Below, piece by piece: positions 9,951-19,238 of a DNA stretch of 64,000 nt. The position numbers and the translations under genes were made by a program. Numbering within the stretch: position 1 is the first letter of the stretch; each line of letters starts with the position of its first letter. The notes beneath the pieces are model-generated. The model did no database searches. It had not been told where the DNA came from and worked only from the letters and a program-made list of their open reading frames with translations. This DNA is from Sacculina carcini (Eukaryota; Arthropoda; Thecostraca; Sacculinidae), in contig OU696582.1 in the NCBI GenBank assembly GCA_916048095.2, positions 3,664,001 through 3,728,000 of the forward strand, read 5' to 3'.

Positions 9951-12452
9951 TTAATGAGTGACGTCCGCTGCCACTCGATACCAGTCCCTCTCCACGGCCA
10001 GACTACCCTGACCTACGAGGTTCTCCTCTCTCACCGCTGGATCAGTACGTTGACAAGCCTCGCATCCAGCTAACTCCGCCTTCACATGGGCTCTCGTCAA
10101 ATCACTCCGCAATTGTTGACCCAGGTACAACGTCCTCTCGACACCTAAATGATGGGGCAGATGAGCCGCCCAAACGGTGTCCTTGATGCTCTTCTTCGTA
10201 GCAATAGCTGCTGATATTGCCACCTCCTCCTCACCAGCGTCACGATGAACAAGCCACTTATTGGCCACCCTGGTCATCTGATCAGCTTTATTCTTAACAG
10301 TCGTGACGAACCGGAGAGAAACTGTCAGGCCATGCTCGGCGATCGTCTCCTTAATCACCGCCAGTCGGCGCTTCACCAGCATCTCGGCAGAACCTTTAGT
10401 GCGGACACGGTTGCGCCCCTCGACAGTGCTGTCCATCCAACTAAGCACTGTGCTCGAGTCTGTCGCGACGGTAAACGTCTTGAACCCCCACGAAATCGCC
10501 ATATTGATGCCACGACCGACTGCCTCCAGTTCGGACACATTGATGTGTAGGACGTCGGTCTTCTTACGGAGCCAAGTATCATCCTCAACGATGCAGCCGT
10601 CCACCTCGACCACCACGCCAAGCGCCAGCGTGCTCGCGTCAGTCCATACAGTGACGTTTCCAGCTGCGTTCACGTCCCATCGACCCTTTACCGGGTCCGC
10701 CTTCTGAACACGCTGCAACAGCTCAGACACAAGCACACACACAACATTCTCCACCGGGTTATCCCACGACCCGCCACACCCCAACCGTTTCAAAAAACTG
10801 CAATGGGAAAGTAACCACCCGGCAACGGGGTAATGGCCGACTAAGCGACCACATACGGAGAACAACCCACGCTTGGTCTGCCCTGTCAATTCGGGTGCAG
10901 CGTCACGAAGAGCTGTCCCTCTCGACATATTCAACCACCCATCGGGTCCCTTCCTCAGAGCAATTCCCAATAATCGAGCCCCATCTAGGCCCTCCGGCTC
11001 CTTAGTCTCAAAGCCATACCTTTGCAGATGCTCCCGAAGCTGATGCACGCTCACATCGGACGTCCTCACGATGATATCGTCGACATAATGATCTGTCGCC
11101 TTTCGCACCTTCTCGTCCAATGACAGGACCTTTCGCAGAATCAGCGTCATTATGCTTGGTACACATGACAGGCCGAAGCCCAGCCGCGTCAACGCATAAT
11201 GCACACCATTATACCTCACGACCTGATACTTCCACAGATCTCGGCTCACGTGAATCTGCAGGTACGCCGACTTGAGATCAACTACCTTGATCTCCCCCTG
11301 CCATTGCCTCCACTCTCTGATCTCAGCACACACTGGCACACCGTCATCTCCTGTGTGACACTCGACAAAGCCGTTCAGCTCACGGTAATCCATAACAGGA
11401 CGAACTTTGTCTTTCGTCGGCTGTACGACGGCCAACAGCGGGATGATCCCCTTTACTGGGCCGTGCCATGGGATCAACCAGCCTTTCTCGACCCAGCTCC
11501 GGATCTCGGCATTGTACCTCTCGCTCACTCCAGGAGCTCTCGTACATCTGTACTCCGCCACGCTGTTCTGTAGCTGGTCCGGCTCTTTGTCAGACCACCG
11601 CCAGCTCACCGTCCATCGGCCCTCAACGAATGCCGCTACGAAGTCCTTGTCGACAAATTCCAGCGGCTGCGGACTATCCGTGGAACCTGCCAACATAAAC
11701 CTCACACACTTCGTCGATTTATTAGACACACACTTACGCGCCGGTGCACGACAGCACCCCTCGGGGTAAGGTTTCCCCCACTCAACGGTGTATATAGAGT
11801 CAACACCCCTCTTCACTGTCACGCCTCCCATATGGTCGATAACATCGTTGCCCAGGAGGCACTCCACCCCAAGGTTTTCTAATCCCTTAACTACGAGCCC
11901 GGAAACTCTAAAACAGTGTCCCTGCAGCCCTATTACTACGTCACAGGATTTCGTCTCATGAGAAGTCCTTCCATCCGCTGTAATCAACGGTCGTCCCCGA
12001 CGGGGAAGTGAACCCGCCACCACCCGTGCACTGACAATTGTGCACTCACTTCCCGTGTCAACCAGACACCGGGAGCAACGACCGTTGAGAACAGCTTCAA
12101 CGACCGGCATACGACGCGAAGTCAATACACCGGCCGTCCCTCGAATTGCCCGGCGGGCCCGACGCACCAAATGTGCTCCGCTGATGAGTCCACGCGCAGA
12201 GCAGGGACTCACCGTCGCCCCTTTACAGGGCCGCCGCTTAATTGCGGTCAACTTCCATGTCGGAGGACGCTGCGCCCCGTGCTGCGCCCCGTGCTGCGCC
12301 CTCCCCATGAAAATACGAGCTCGTCCGAGATCGCGAGCGGCGTGACGTCGACGTCGACGCCGGCTCCTCGCAATCATGAGCGAAATGCCCGTGCTTGCCA
12401 CACCGGTAGCATTGCGCTCCCGGGCACTCGCGGACCAGACGGTCGCCGCCAC
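9951..12452 (-). pseudogene. E2 pol: protease, RT, RNase H, integrase finger
   Basis: A long open frame with no ATG at its upstream end, so it is probably made by frameshifting from gag. In order: Arg-rich linker; protease with CLVDTGSECTIVS (intact Asp-Thr-Gly) and LLGNDVIDHMGG; RT with RPVMDYRELN, DLKSAYLQIHV, LTRLGFGLS and the catalytic YVDD in HYVDDIIV; connection GLFSVCGRLVGHYPVAGW; RNase H with VWTDAS, ELEAVG and ATDSSTV; integrase H2C2 finger (HHLGVERTL, CEACQ). It ends at the first integrase Asp where a TAA interrupts. All RT and RNase H catalytic residues I can place are present. Confidence 0.85.
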
Positions 12453-13327
12453 ATCGGTAACAGCGGAGCGTCCGGCGCGCAGAAGAGCGTGCAGAAGAGC
12501 GCGCAGAAGAGCGCTCCGGCCGGCCCGCCCACCGAGACACAGAGCCGTCTCGCTCGTCCGACGCTTGAGGAACAGGAGAGCGGTCCCTCGAGCTGCTCGC
12601 TACTTGAGCGTAGCTGACTCGCTGCCTAGATGCAGCCACCACCCCAGATGGGCGGTTTCTGGCTGCAGCAGCCCTACGCGCACCAATTCTGGCGCGCACT
12701 GCCGACAGCACGCTGTCGAACTCGGAGGTACAGGCCCCCTCTCTCGCCATAGCCCACTCATAGTTTGAGTCGGGTAGGCCCTCATAAACCTTGACGCGGA
12801 ACGCCAAGCTCTCGGGTGTTAACCCTACACGGCGACCTAGACGCTCTAGGTCGTCCACAAAGGCGTCCACTGACTCGCCAGATCGAAGCTGACGAGTCGA
12901 GAAACGCCTCCAAGTCTCTTGGCGAGGCACGCCAAACTCGGCGACCAGCGTGGCTTTCACCACGGCCCACTGTGAGGCGTCGCCCACGAGCATGCGCCGG
13001 TAGAGCCGGCGCGCGCTCCCATCCAGCATATTGGTCGACCATTCCGCAAGGGTCGACCTGCTGGACACGGCATAGCCGCTCAAAGTCGGCCAGCCACTCA
13101 GTGACGTCAAGGGTGACGTCACCACCGAAACGCGGTAGAGCCCGCCCTATCCTGTCAAGGATCGGCCCTCGGGCCTGCATTAAGATGTTGGCCAACTGGC
13201 CAACATCTACCACTGTTCCTGCGGCCCGCTGCTCGGGTCTCTGACCCTCCTGACCGAAGTCATCGGATTCGCTACCGGAACCCCCTTCGACAAACTCGCG
13301 TTTGCCCCCGCCAACGGTCTCAGCCAT
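12238..13327 (-). pseudogene. E2 gag with two zinc knuckles, one frameshift
   Basis: The ATG at 13327 lies 3 bases after the primer site. The N-terminal frame (MAETVGGG...) gives an acidic leader and a DVTEWLADFERLCR block. Around 13060 the frame shifts to the second frame, which holds the remaining capsid (RQLRSGESVDAFVDDLERL) and two CCHC knuckles (CYRCGGDRLVREC, imperfect, and CYRCGKHGHFAHDC, perfect). The tail is basic. Gag binds and packages RNA. The pol frame overlaps its 3' end by about 210 bp. Confidence 0.75.
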
Positions 13328-13330
13328 ATG

Positions 13331-13342
13331 GCCGAAATAGCT
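13331..13342 (-). other. Primer-binding site of E2: complement of tRNA-Phe nucleotides 1-12
   Basis: AGCTATTTCGGC on the minus strand, directly abutting the 5' LTR. It is the exact reverse complement of GCCGAAATAGCT, the first 12 bases of eukaryotic tRNA-Phe, and does not match any tRNA 3' end with CCA that I know. The next base disagrees with tRNA-Phe, so pairing would stop at the LTR edge. Confidence 0.75.
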
Positions 13343-13668
13343 TGTTACGTAGCCGACAAAATATAAACGGGGCAAAGCCCTCTCACCTTCGCGCAGGTAA
13401 CCCGCGCACACGACGAGAATTCGTCCACTCGAGCAGAAATATTCTCGAAACACGGCAATGATGCTTATAACGCACAGGCCACCAACTGAATGACGCTCGA
13501 CCGCTCGCAAAGCCAGCTTCACACACGCCAGCTGATACACGCCTCCGGCACTAGGCTCAAGTCGCGGCCAATCAGCGCGCAGTAACCTGCGACGTCATAC
13601 CTCGCACCACTCGGCTCAAGTGAACCGCTATGACGTCACACCGCACGCCACTCGACAACAACGCCACA
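13343..13668 (-). repeat. 5' LTR of E2
   Basis: 326 bp, TG...CA, partner of 8513-8838. The primer site abuts its internal end and the CCTAG duplication its outer end. A TATAA-like GTTATAAG lies mid-LTR in the element's orientation. Confidence 0.9.
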
Positions 13669-13673
13669 CCTAG

Positions 13674-14715
13674 GATGCGCAAGCCGCTGTTATCTCTGCC
13701 TATGCGCTCCACTGGCATGCATTCCAGTCCAAAATTCTTGAGGTGCTCCTTCACATGGTCAGCAGAGGCAATACTTTCATCAACTATGATGTCGCCAATG
13801 ACTGCCGACGCTGCTTTTGCAACACGCTGATTTCGCTCAAGCGCAGCAGACAACACAGCTTTCATAATAGAGGGCGCCACATTGAGTCCTAAACCCAATC
13901 GGATGAGACAGTAACGCACCCCTTTCACCACAAGGGTCTAATATGGCCACAACTCTGGATTAACATGTATCTGCAGGTACGCCTTCTCCATATCAAGCAG
14001 GGCTATGTTCCTGCCGAGCTTACGCCACTCACGCATCTTAGCCGCACATATGTCGGCATCTGCAGTGTAAGCTGAGACGTGCTGATTCACTTCGCGAAAG
14101 TCCATTACCGGACGAACTTTCATCTTGCTCGCCTGCACGACGTCCATCAATGGTATCGTCCCTTTCGGTGGTCCCAACCTCCGTTCGTCGTATCTCAACA
14201 ACCGACCCGCCTTCATCCACTGATCTAACTCGTTCGTATTCCGCTCGCACATTTTGTGACATAGAATACTCTTTCACTGTATTTCTGAGTCGAGGTGGTG
14301 CGCCACTCGTCCACTCGTCCAGAACGCTGTCCATCTCCGCTTAGCGCCATCATAGGACACCTCGAAATCTGGTCTGTTAATGCAAACAGTAGTGCAGCTC
14401 ACGTCCTCGCCATCTACTGGTGTCATCTCGTCCGGCCTCCCTGTTGCCCCGGCCCAGGTGCCGAAACTTACATCCGCGTGCGATCGGACGAAAACACCAC
14501 CCATGCTGTCGATGACGTTCATACCCAGCACCGTGTCTACACCAAGCGGCCTGAATTTCACCACAGCCACGTCCACCTCCACGTCATCCGAAGGCCTTCC
14601 AGGGATTCCGATTCGAACCCTTCCTCGGCCGCTGCACTTCAGCGTCTGGCCGGTAATGGTTCGCACGCCGACTGCGCCATTTGTCAACTGACAACACCGA
14701 GCTGCATGCACAATT
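13674..14715 (-). pseudogene. E1 pol, 5' half: protease remnant and RT
   Basis: From 14711 down: the protease without its Asp-Thr-Gly end but with VDTVLGMNVIDSMGG; then the linker (CINRPDFEVSY); RT with RPVMDFREVNQHV, LDMEKAYLQIHV and LIRLGLGLNVAPS. The catalytic box is damaged: YIDD reads VIGD in SAVIGDIIVDES. E2 inserts right after LRILG. The protease starts abruptly at 14715 next to an integrase fragment of another element, so E1's gag, 5' LTR and primer site are absent. Confidence 0.75.
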
Positions 14716-14850
14716 CTCTTCCACGTCTCACCTACAGATAGTTGTCCGCCGGGCCATTTGATGGGCGCAGGATCAATAGCCTTGCAGATGTCGCGTTCTC
14801 GAACTACTTGAGCAGCGTCTCTTCTCCTCGCGTCTCCGAAGCGTCTGCGT
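14716..14850 (-). pseudogene. Integrase fragment (probably E3), joined to E1 protease
   Basis: Minus strand RERDICKAIDPAPIKW followed by GETWKRIV is the linker between the integrase zinc finger and core as seen in E6 (QSVDPAPVRW). It runs straight into the E1 protease without an LTR. It probably continues the E3 integrase, which breaks off at about 15526. Confidence 0.55.
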
Positions 14851-15525
14851 GAAAAATACAGTGTTCGACGAATATAACAAAGTTATAATCAGACCAGTTT
14901 TCTATCTGTCAGTTTACTCAGTTTTCTCTCTCTTTCTCTCAGTTAACTTTCGCGTTCTTTTCGCGGCCTGCTTGTGCAGCTCTCGCTAGGCTAATTTATG
15001 TGGTAGGGTGGCGTCAGTATTACACTGCGCCTGATATGCTTGGCAATGTGCGAAGTAGCTTGACAGGTAATTTATGACCCTTTTTTGTACGTCTGACTTG
15101 GCTGAGCATCTCGTGGCAACACGCGTGTGTTCTGTCAAACCATGTTTAGAAATAGCTTGTGTCCCGATTGTGTAGTCGCGCTGTTTGGCCAACTGACATT
15201 GCTTGTGGTGTATGATGCCAACGACATGTGGTCGTGGGTATATAAACCGTGGTTTATAAGAATAGGGGGCTAGATTTCGACTTGCGACTTGCGAGGTAGC
15301 ACTCACTATTAATGATTCATCATTAGGGTATTATGTTCTGGATTTCATTAAGATTAAAGAATAGCTGTAAGGTTGACTGACTGAAAATATTCAATTAAAC
15401 TTCGACTGGATGACTGTTACTTGTTTTCGCGGAAAACAACATCAACATCAAGAGGAACTTTCAAGACATCACGATTAGCCGAACGACGAAGATCAACATC
15501 ACAACAACATATTGCTGTCGTTACA
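14851..15525 (-). repeat. LTR-like insertion with a degenerate tRNA-Phe-type primer site
   Basis: 15159-15525 begins TGTGTCCC and ends GTTACA on the plus strand and contains TATAAA boxes. At its lower edge GAAATAGCT (15150-15158) matches nine bases of the primer-site word of E2-E5, in the right place and orientation. 14851-15149 holds no recognisable gag, and no second LTR or matching target duplication was found. It interrupts the E3 integrase. Confidence 0.4.
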
Positions 15526-17400
15526 ACGAACTCCAGGATGTCCGGCGTCGTTGTGAACGTTCTTAACATATCTAAGTGTTGCGGCGGTCCGGGTATTTTC
15601 GGATATCACTGCGCCGGCAGCCTCACCAATTCTTGTCCACGAACGAGGCAGACGAGTCAAACGATCAGTCTGGTTTTTTGACGTAGACACTAGAGATACA
15701 GATAACTTGAGACCCAGCTCATCTCGCACCGACTTCAGAGTTCCCAGCCTTCTACGGATGAGGAGCTCGCTGGCTGCTTTGGTTTTGACTCGCGTTAGTC
15801 CACTCAATGTGTCGTTAACCCAGTGGAAAACGGTTTTCCAGTCAGTCTTGAACTCTATCTCAATCATCCGCTACAATACGGCCATGTTGAGACCCTTCAA
15901 CAACGCGTCAAGTTCAGCAAGATTTATGTGGGCGGCGCTTTTACCGCGTAGCCAACTTCCGTCCTCTATGATTTACCGTTCACTTGAACCACAGCTCCAA
16001 CGGCTAACTGGCTAGCGTCGACCTACACAACTGCCTTCTCTCTTGACACCTTCCAGACACCTCGAGCCGGATCGCTATCCTCAATGCGCCTGCCAAGTCG
16101 CTCATCAGCTAGGTGAGTCTAGCGTTATCGATAATATCATCCCATCCATTGGATGATTCGTTGGCCACACGTTTCAAGAACGACAATGCTGGACGCATCC
16201 ATCCGCAGACTGGGAGATGCTCAACCACTCGACCACAGAAGGAGAACAGACTGCGACGGGTTAATGGCACCGGTGGTTCTGATATTCTGTTGTCTCTGCA
16301 CCACCTCAGTTCCCCATGTTTCCTCAATCGAAGTCCCAGAACTCGCATGTCGTCTTCTACTGGATTTTCACCTTTTCACTCCAGGCCGTAGCGTCGGAAG
16401 TGATCGGCTACTCGATGAGCCTTGAGCACACTCTCATTCACCAATATGTCATCAGCATACACTGAGACCGCCTCTTTGATTTTCTTGTCTTGTTCAAGTA
16501 CACATTGCACCACAGACTTCAATAAAGTTGGCGCCACGTTCAGCCCGAAACCTAGGCGCGTGAGACAGTACCTCTTCCCCCCAAAAATCACCGTCTGGAA
16601 CTTCCACAGGCTCGGATCGATGTGTATCTGAAAATACGATTTCTTCGAGCAGCGCCACATTGTCTCCACACCTCCGCCACTCACGCAGCTTTTGCGCACA
16701 CACGTCTGATTCGGCTGTATAGGATGGAATGTGCTGATTCATCTGCTGAAAATCCAGCACAGGCCTCACTTTCGATATATTCGCCTGTACTACAGCCATT
16801 AGGGGTATGAGTCCTCTAGCATTGCCATGCTTACCAACGCTGTGTTCCACCAACCAACCCTCTTATATCCACGACCTCACCTCGTCTTAGTAGCATGACC
16901 GAACGTCACATTTCATCGGGTACTCTACTGTTTTATTTGGTAGGTCAGGAGGCTCACCAGAACACTTCCAGCGAGCCGTCCATCGGCACAGCGAAGGATG
17001 AAATTACGCTGAAAAATATTTTATCTCGACCTTGAGTTCGCTGAATCTCTGAGCATCAGGAATATTCTCTTCGAGTGGCTCAGAAAGGACCCCGCATGCT
17101 ACACCAAACGTCGACTCCAGTTTGGTTGACAAAAACAGAGCTCCGAGCAGAGCCACCGCGTCCAGTCCGAGCACAAATTGATGACTAAACAACGGGTGTG
17201 CGACAACAATGGCAGTGAGCTCAACTGCCTTTCCGTCTACATCCAACACGATGTTGCTCTGCCCGACGCATCGCATCATTCCACCGTTCAGGGCGTACAC
17301 ATCATTTCTCATCTTCATGATTTTGTTTTCACACAATTATTTGTGCACCAAACTTCTCGTGCACCCGGTGTCAACTAGTACGCGACATGACACATGACTT
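15526..17400 (-). pseudogene. E3 pol: protease, RT, RNase H, start of integrase
   Basis: Fragments in several frames. At 17336-17385: LVDTGCTRSLVH (protease Asp-Thr-Gly intact, followed by a stop) and QFVLGLDAVALLG. At 16376-16853: RPVLDFQQMNQHI, a degraded primer-grip region, LTRLGFGLNVAPT and the catalytic YADD in SVYADDILVN. At 16109-16348: FSFCGRVVEHLPVCGW. At 15526-15867: RNase H end (TDWKTVFHW) and the integrase GHPGVR motif, where the LTR-like insertion cuts it. Same family as E2 and E5, heavily decayed. Confidence 0.75.
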
Positions 17401-17427
17401 TGGCAACCACGGTCACCAGCGCCTGGT

Positions 17428-18159
17428 TCACTGAGTTGGAGAGGAGGCTGGCGCACACCGCCTCTCCTCGTTTAACGTACATAGCGCTTGAACCTGTCCT
17501 TTTTCACCGCAACGATAGCATTCGATTTCAACCGGTTTCCTAGATTTACAATTTCTCGATATGTGGCCTGCGCGTCCACACTGGAAGCATTTCAGGGTCG
17601 TTCCAAACGAATAATCTGACACGGAGGTGGTGCTTGCGCTATCCAAGTCCGACAAAATAGTACAGACCCTCTCGATGACGTCCTTGAATTTCATCCCTTC
17701 TAGATTCGCGTTGGCTCTTAAAACCTCCCGCACTCTGACCGGTAGGCCTCTGAGAAACACACACGCCAACGTAAGATCTCCAGTGACTCCGCAACTGGCA
17801 CCCAACTTCTCCAAATCTGATGCAAATACGTCGACAACTTCGTCATCCCTGAGTTTTCGCTCTACAAATTGACCCAATGATGTGTACGGACCAAGACCGA
17901 AGGCTCGCTGCAATGCAGAACACACTTTGTCCACGTTCAACTGGTCCTCGTCAACACGGTCAACAACGACATAAGCGTTTCCAGTCAATCTCATCATGGC
18001 CATCGTCGCTACGTCATTGACGCCTCTCAGTCTACACATCTTTCTGACTTTGCCTAGCCATTCTGACGGGTCACTCTTGCCATCATATTCTGGGATGAGT
18101 CGGATATCCAGAGACGAATTCCCGCTGACAATTCATTCTTCGATATTCCGACTTGCCAT
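17428..18159 (-). pseudogene. E3 gag
   Basis: The ATG at 18159 lies 4 bases after the primer site. Codon 9 is TGA. The frame then stays open through the capsid (DIRLIPEYDG, KMCRLRGVNDVATMA, RKLRDDEVVDVFASDLEKL) to two knuckles: CFQCGRAGHISRNC (perfect) and CYRCGEKGQVQALC, whose His is replaced. The -1 slippery heptamer at 17470-17476 sits directly after the second knuckle. The stop at codon 9 should silence this copy. Confidence 0.75.
17470..17476 (-). promoter_or_regulatory. Putative -1 frameshift site of E3 (GTTAAAC)
   Basis: GTTAAAC in the gag frame (G TTA AAC) immediately after the second zinc knuckle. E5 and E6 have GGGAAAC and GGGAAAG at the same place. The heptamer type is known to promote -1 slippage; no downstream structure was tested. 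Confidence 0.5.
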
Positions 18160-18163
18160 GATA

Positions 18164-18175
18164 GCCGAAATAGCT
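18164..18175 (-). other. Primer-binding site of E3: complement of tRNA-Phe nucleotides 1-12
   Basis: The same 12 bases as in E2, E4 and E5, directly abutting the LTR start TGTGACAG at 18176. Confidence 0.7.
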
Positions 18176-18570
18176 TGTGACAGATGTATATATTCGGGAC
18201 GATACGCTAAAAATTATATGACACGAATAACAGCACAACAAAGCACTACACGCAAGGCACACTATTCGCACGCACACTTCTCACAATACAAAACTACTCG
18301 CGACAAAACACTTCTCGCACACAGCATCACACGAAACGCCTCGCTCCCCCAACACATACTGCCTCATCCAGTCGCTCGCCAAACTACAGACACACATACA
18401 TACGCAATACACTCGTGCGCACGGCACCATCGTCACCATGGCAGCGTACCGCATGACGCATGACACCCGTTGCAACACACAACGCTCTTTACACCGCTAT
18501 CACTATCACTCTGCTATCACTCATACGCGCTAGTTTCAAGGACGAACGCACGCGCCGACGAACGCCGACA
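18176..18570 (-). repeat. 5' LTR of E3 (outer end uncertain)
   Basis: Starts TGTGACAG against the primer site. The sequence is rich in ACAC words. The outer border is placed near 18570 because E6 gag-like sequence begins at about 18600; no second copy is present. Confidence 0.5.
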
Positions 18571-18599
18571 AAAGAACGGTGGATATTGTTTACCGTTAC

Positions 18600-19238
18600 C
18601 AAGTGAGAATGCGGGATGGGTCGACTTTGGTGAGGCAAGAGCTAAGGACATTCCATTGACCGTTTGATATTGGTGATCGTGGATGTGTTCGACGACCTGG
18701 TGATTCTTTTTCTTCTTATGATCAGCTGGTGACGCGTCGGCTACAGTCTGGAGAACCGATTGACGCGTATCTTGCGGATATAAAACGACTCGCTCAGCTC
18801 GCTGGTGGACTGCAGCAAGCAGCGATAAACAGCGCTTTCGTCCACGGTCTGCCAGACTACGTGCGTCGAACACTCCGTGCCAAAGGTCGAATATCAGAAA
18901 TGACCGTGTCTCAGCTGGCGGAGAGCGCTCGCGGCATATTGGCTGACGAAGACGCCGCCATTGGAGTTATGTCTTGTTCCTCCTCAGTGATGAGTGACCG
19001 CCATTATGGCAGTTGTTCCTGTGTCAATGCCACCAAAGAACAGCCATTCAAATGCGCACAGACGTGCAATAAGTTGAGTGAGAAAATCCACAAGTCAAAT
19101 ACGCGTCATAATAGCCGTCATAAGCAGAAAAATATTTACCGCTTTAAATGTGGCGTTAAAGGCCATTTTGCTGCACAATGTTCGGGAAAGGAGTTAAGAA
19201 AGGAAAGAGAAAGGAGAAATGTTCGAGAAGACGCGTGA
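18600..19238 (+). pseudogene. E6 gag, 5'-truncated
   Basis: Plus-strand capsid C-terminal part (RRLQSGEPIDAYLADIKRLAQLAGG, FVHGLPDYVRRTLRAKG) and one knuckle-like motif FKCGVKGHFAAQC in which the first Cys is replaced by Arg two residues earlier. The N-terminus, primer site and 5' LTR are missing; the E3 LTR lies just upstream in the opposite orientation. A slippery heptamer follows the knuckle at 19184-19190. Confidence 0.7.
19184..19190 (+). promoter_or_regulatory. Putative -1 frameshift site of E6 (GGGAAAG)
   Basis: GGGAAAG read as G GGA AAG in the gag frame, directly after the zinc knuckle. The pol frame that opens at 19178 is exactly -1. Same position as in E3 and E5. Confidence 0.5.

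Larger units (their letters stand above)
8513..13668 (-). mobile_element. E2, nearly complete LTR retrotransposon (divergent Gypsy-type)
   Basis: 5,156 bp with two 326-bp LTRs differing at about six positions and a 5-bp target duplication CCTAG (8508-8512, 13669-13673). Order on the minus strand: LTR, 12-nt primer site, gag, protease, RT, RNase H, integrase, polypurine tract, LTR. Domain order is Gypsy-like; the RT has RPVMDYRELN and LTRLGFGL blocks rather than the RVVFDASA type of BEL/Pao. Inserted into pol of E1. Frame breaks and stops in gag and integrase make this copy defective, but the small LTR divergence says it is recent. Confidence 0.9.

Noticed and set aside
12782..13540. An apparent N-terminal signal-like peptide (MYQLACVKLALRAVERH) on E2 gag, also at 8249-8710 and 56074-56343
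   Set aside because: It is LTR sequence read through; the gag ATG lies after the primer site at 13327.
8513..13668. E2 and relatives as BEL/Pao elements
   Set aside because: The RT has DYRELN/DFREVN and LTRLGFGL blocks and Gypsy domain order; the RVVFDASA-type motifs of BEL/Pao are absent.
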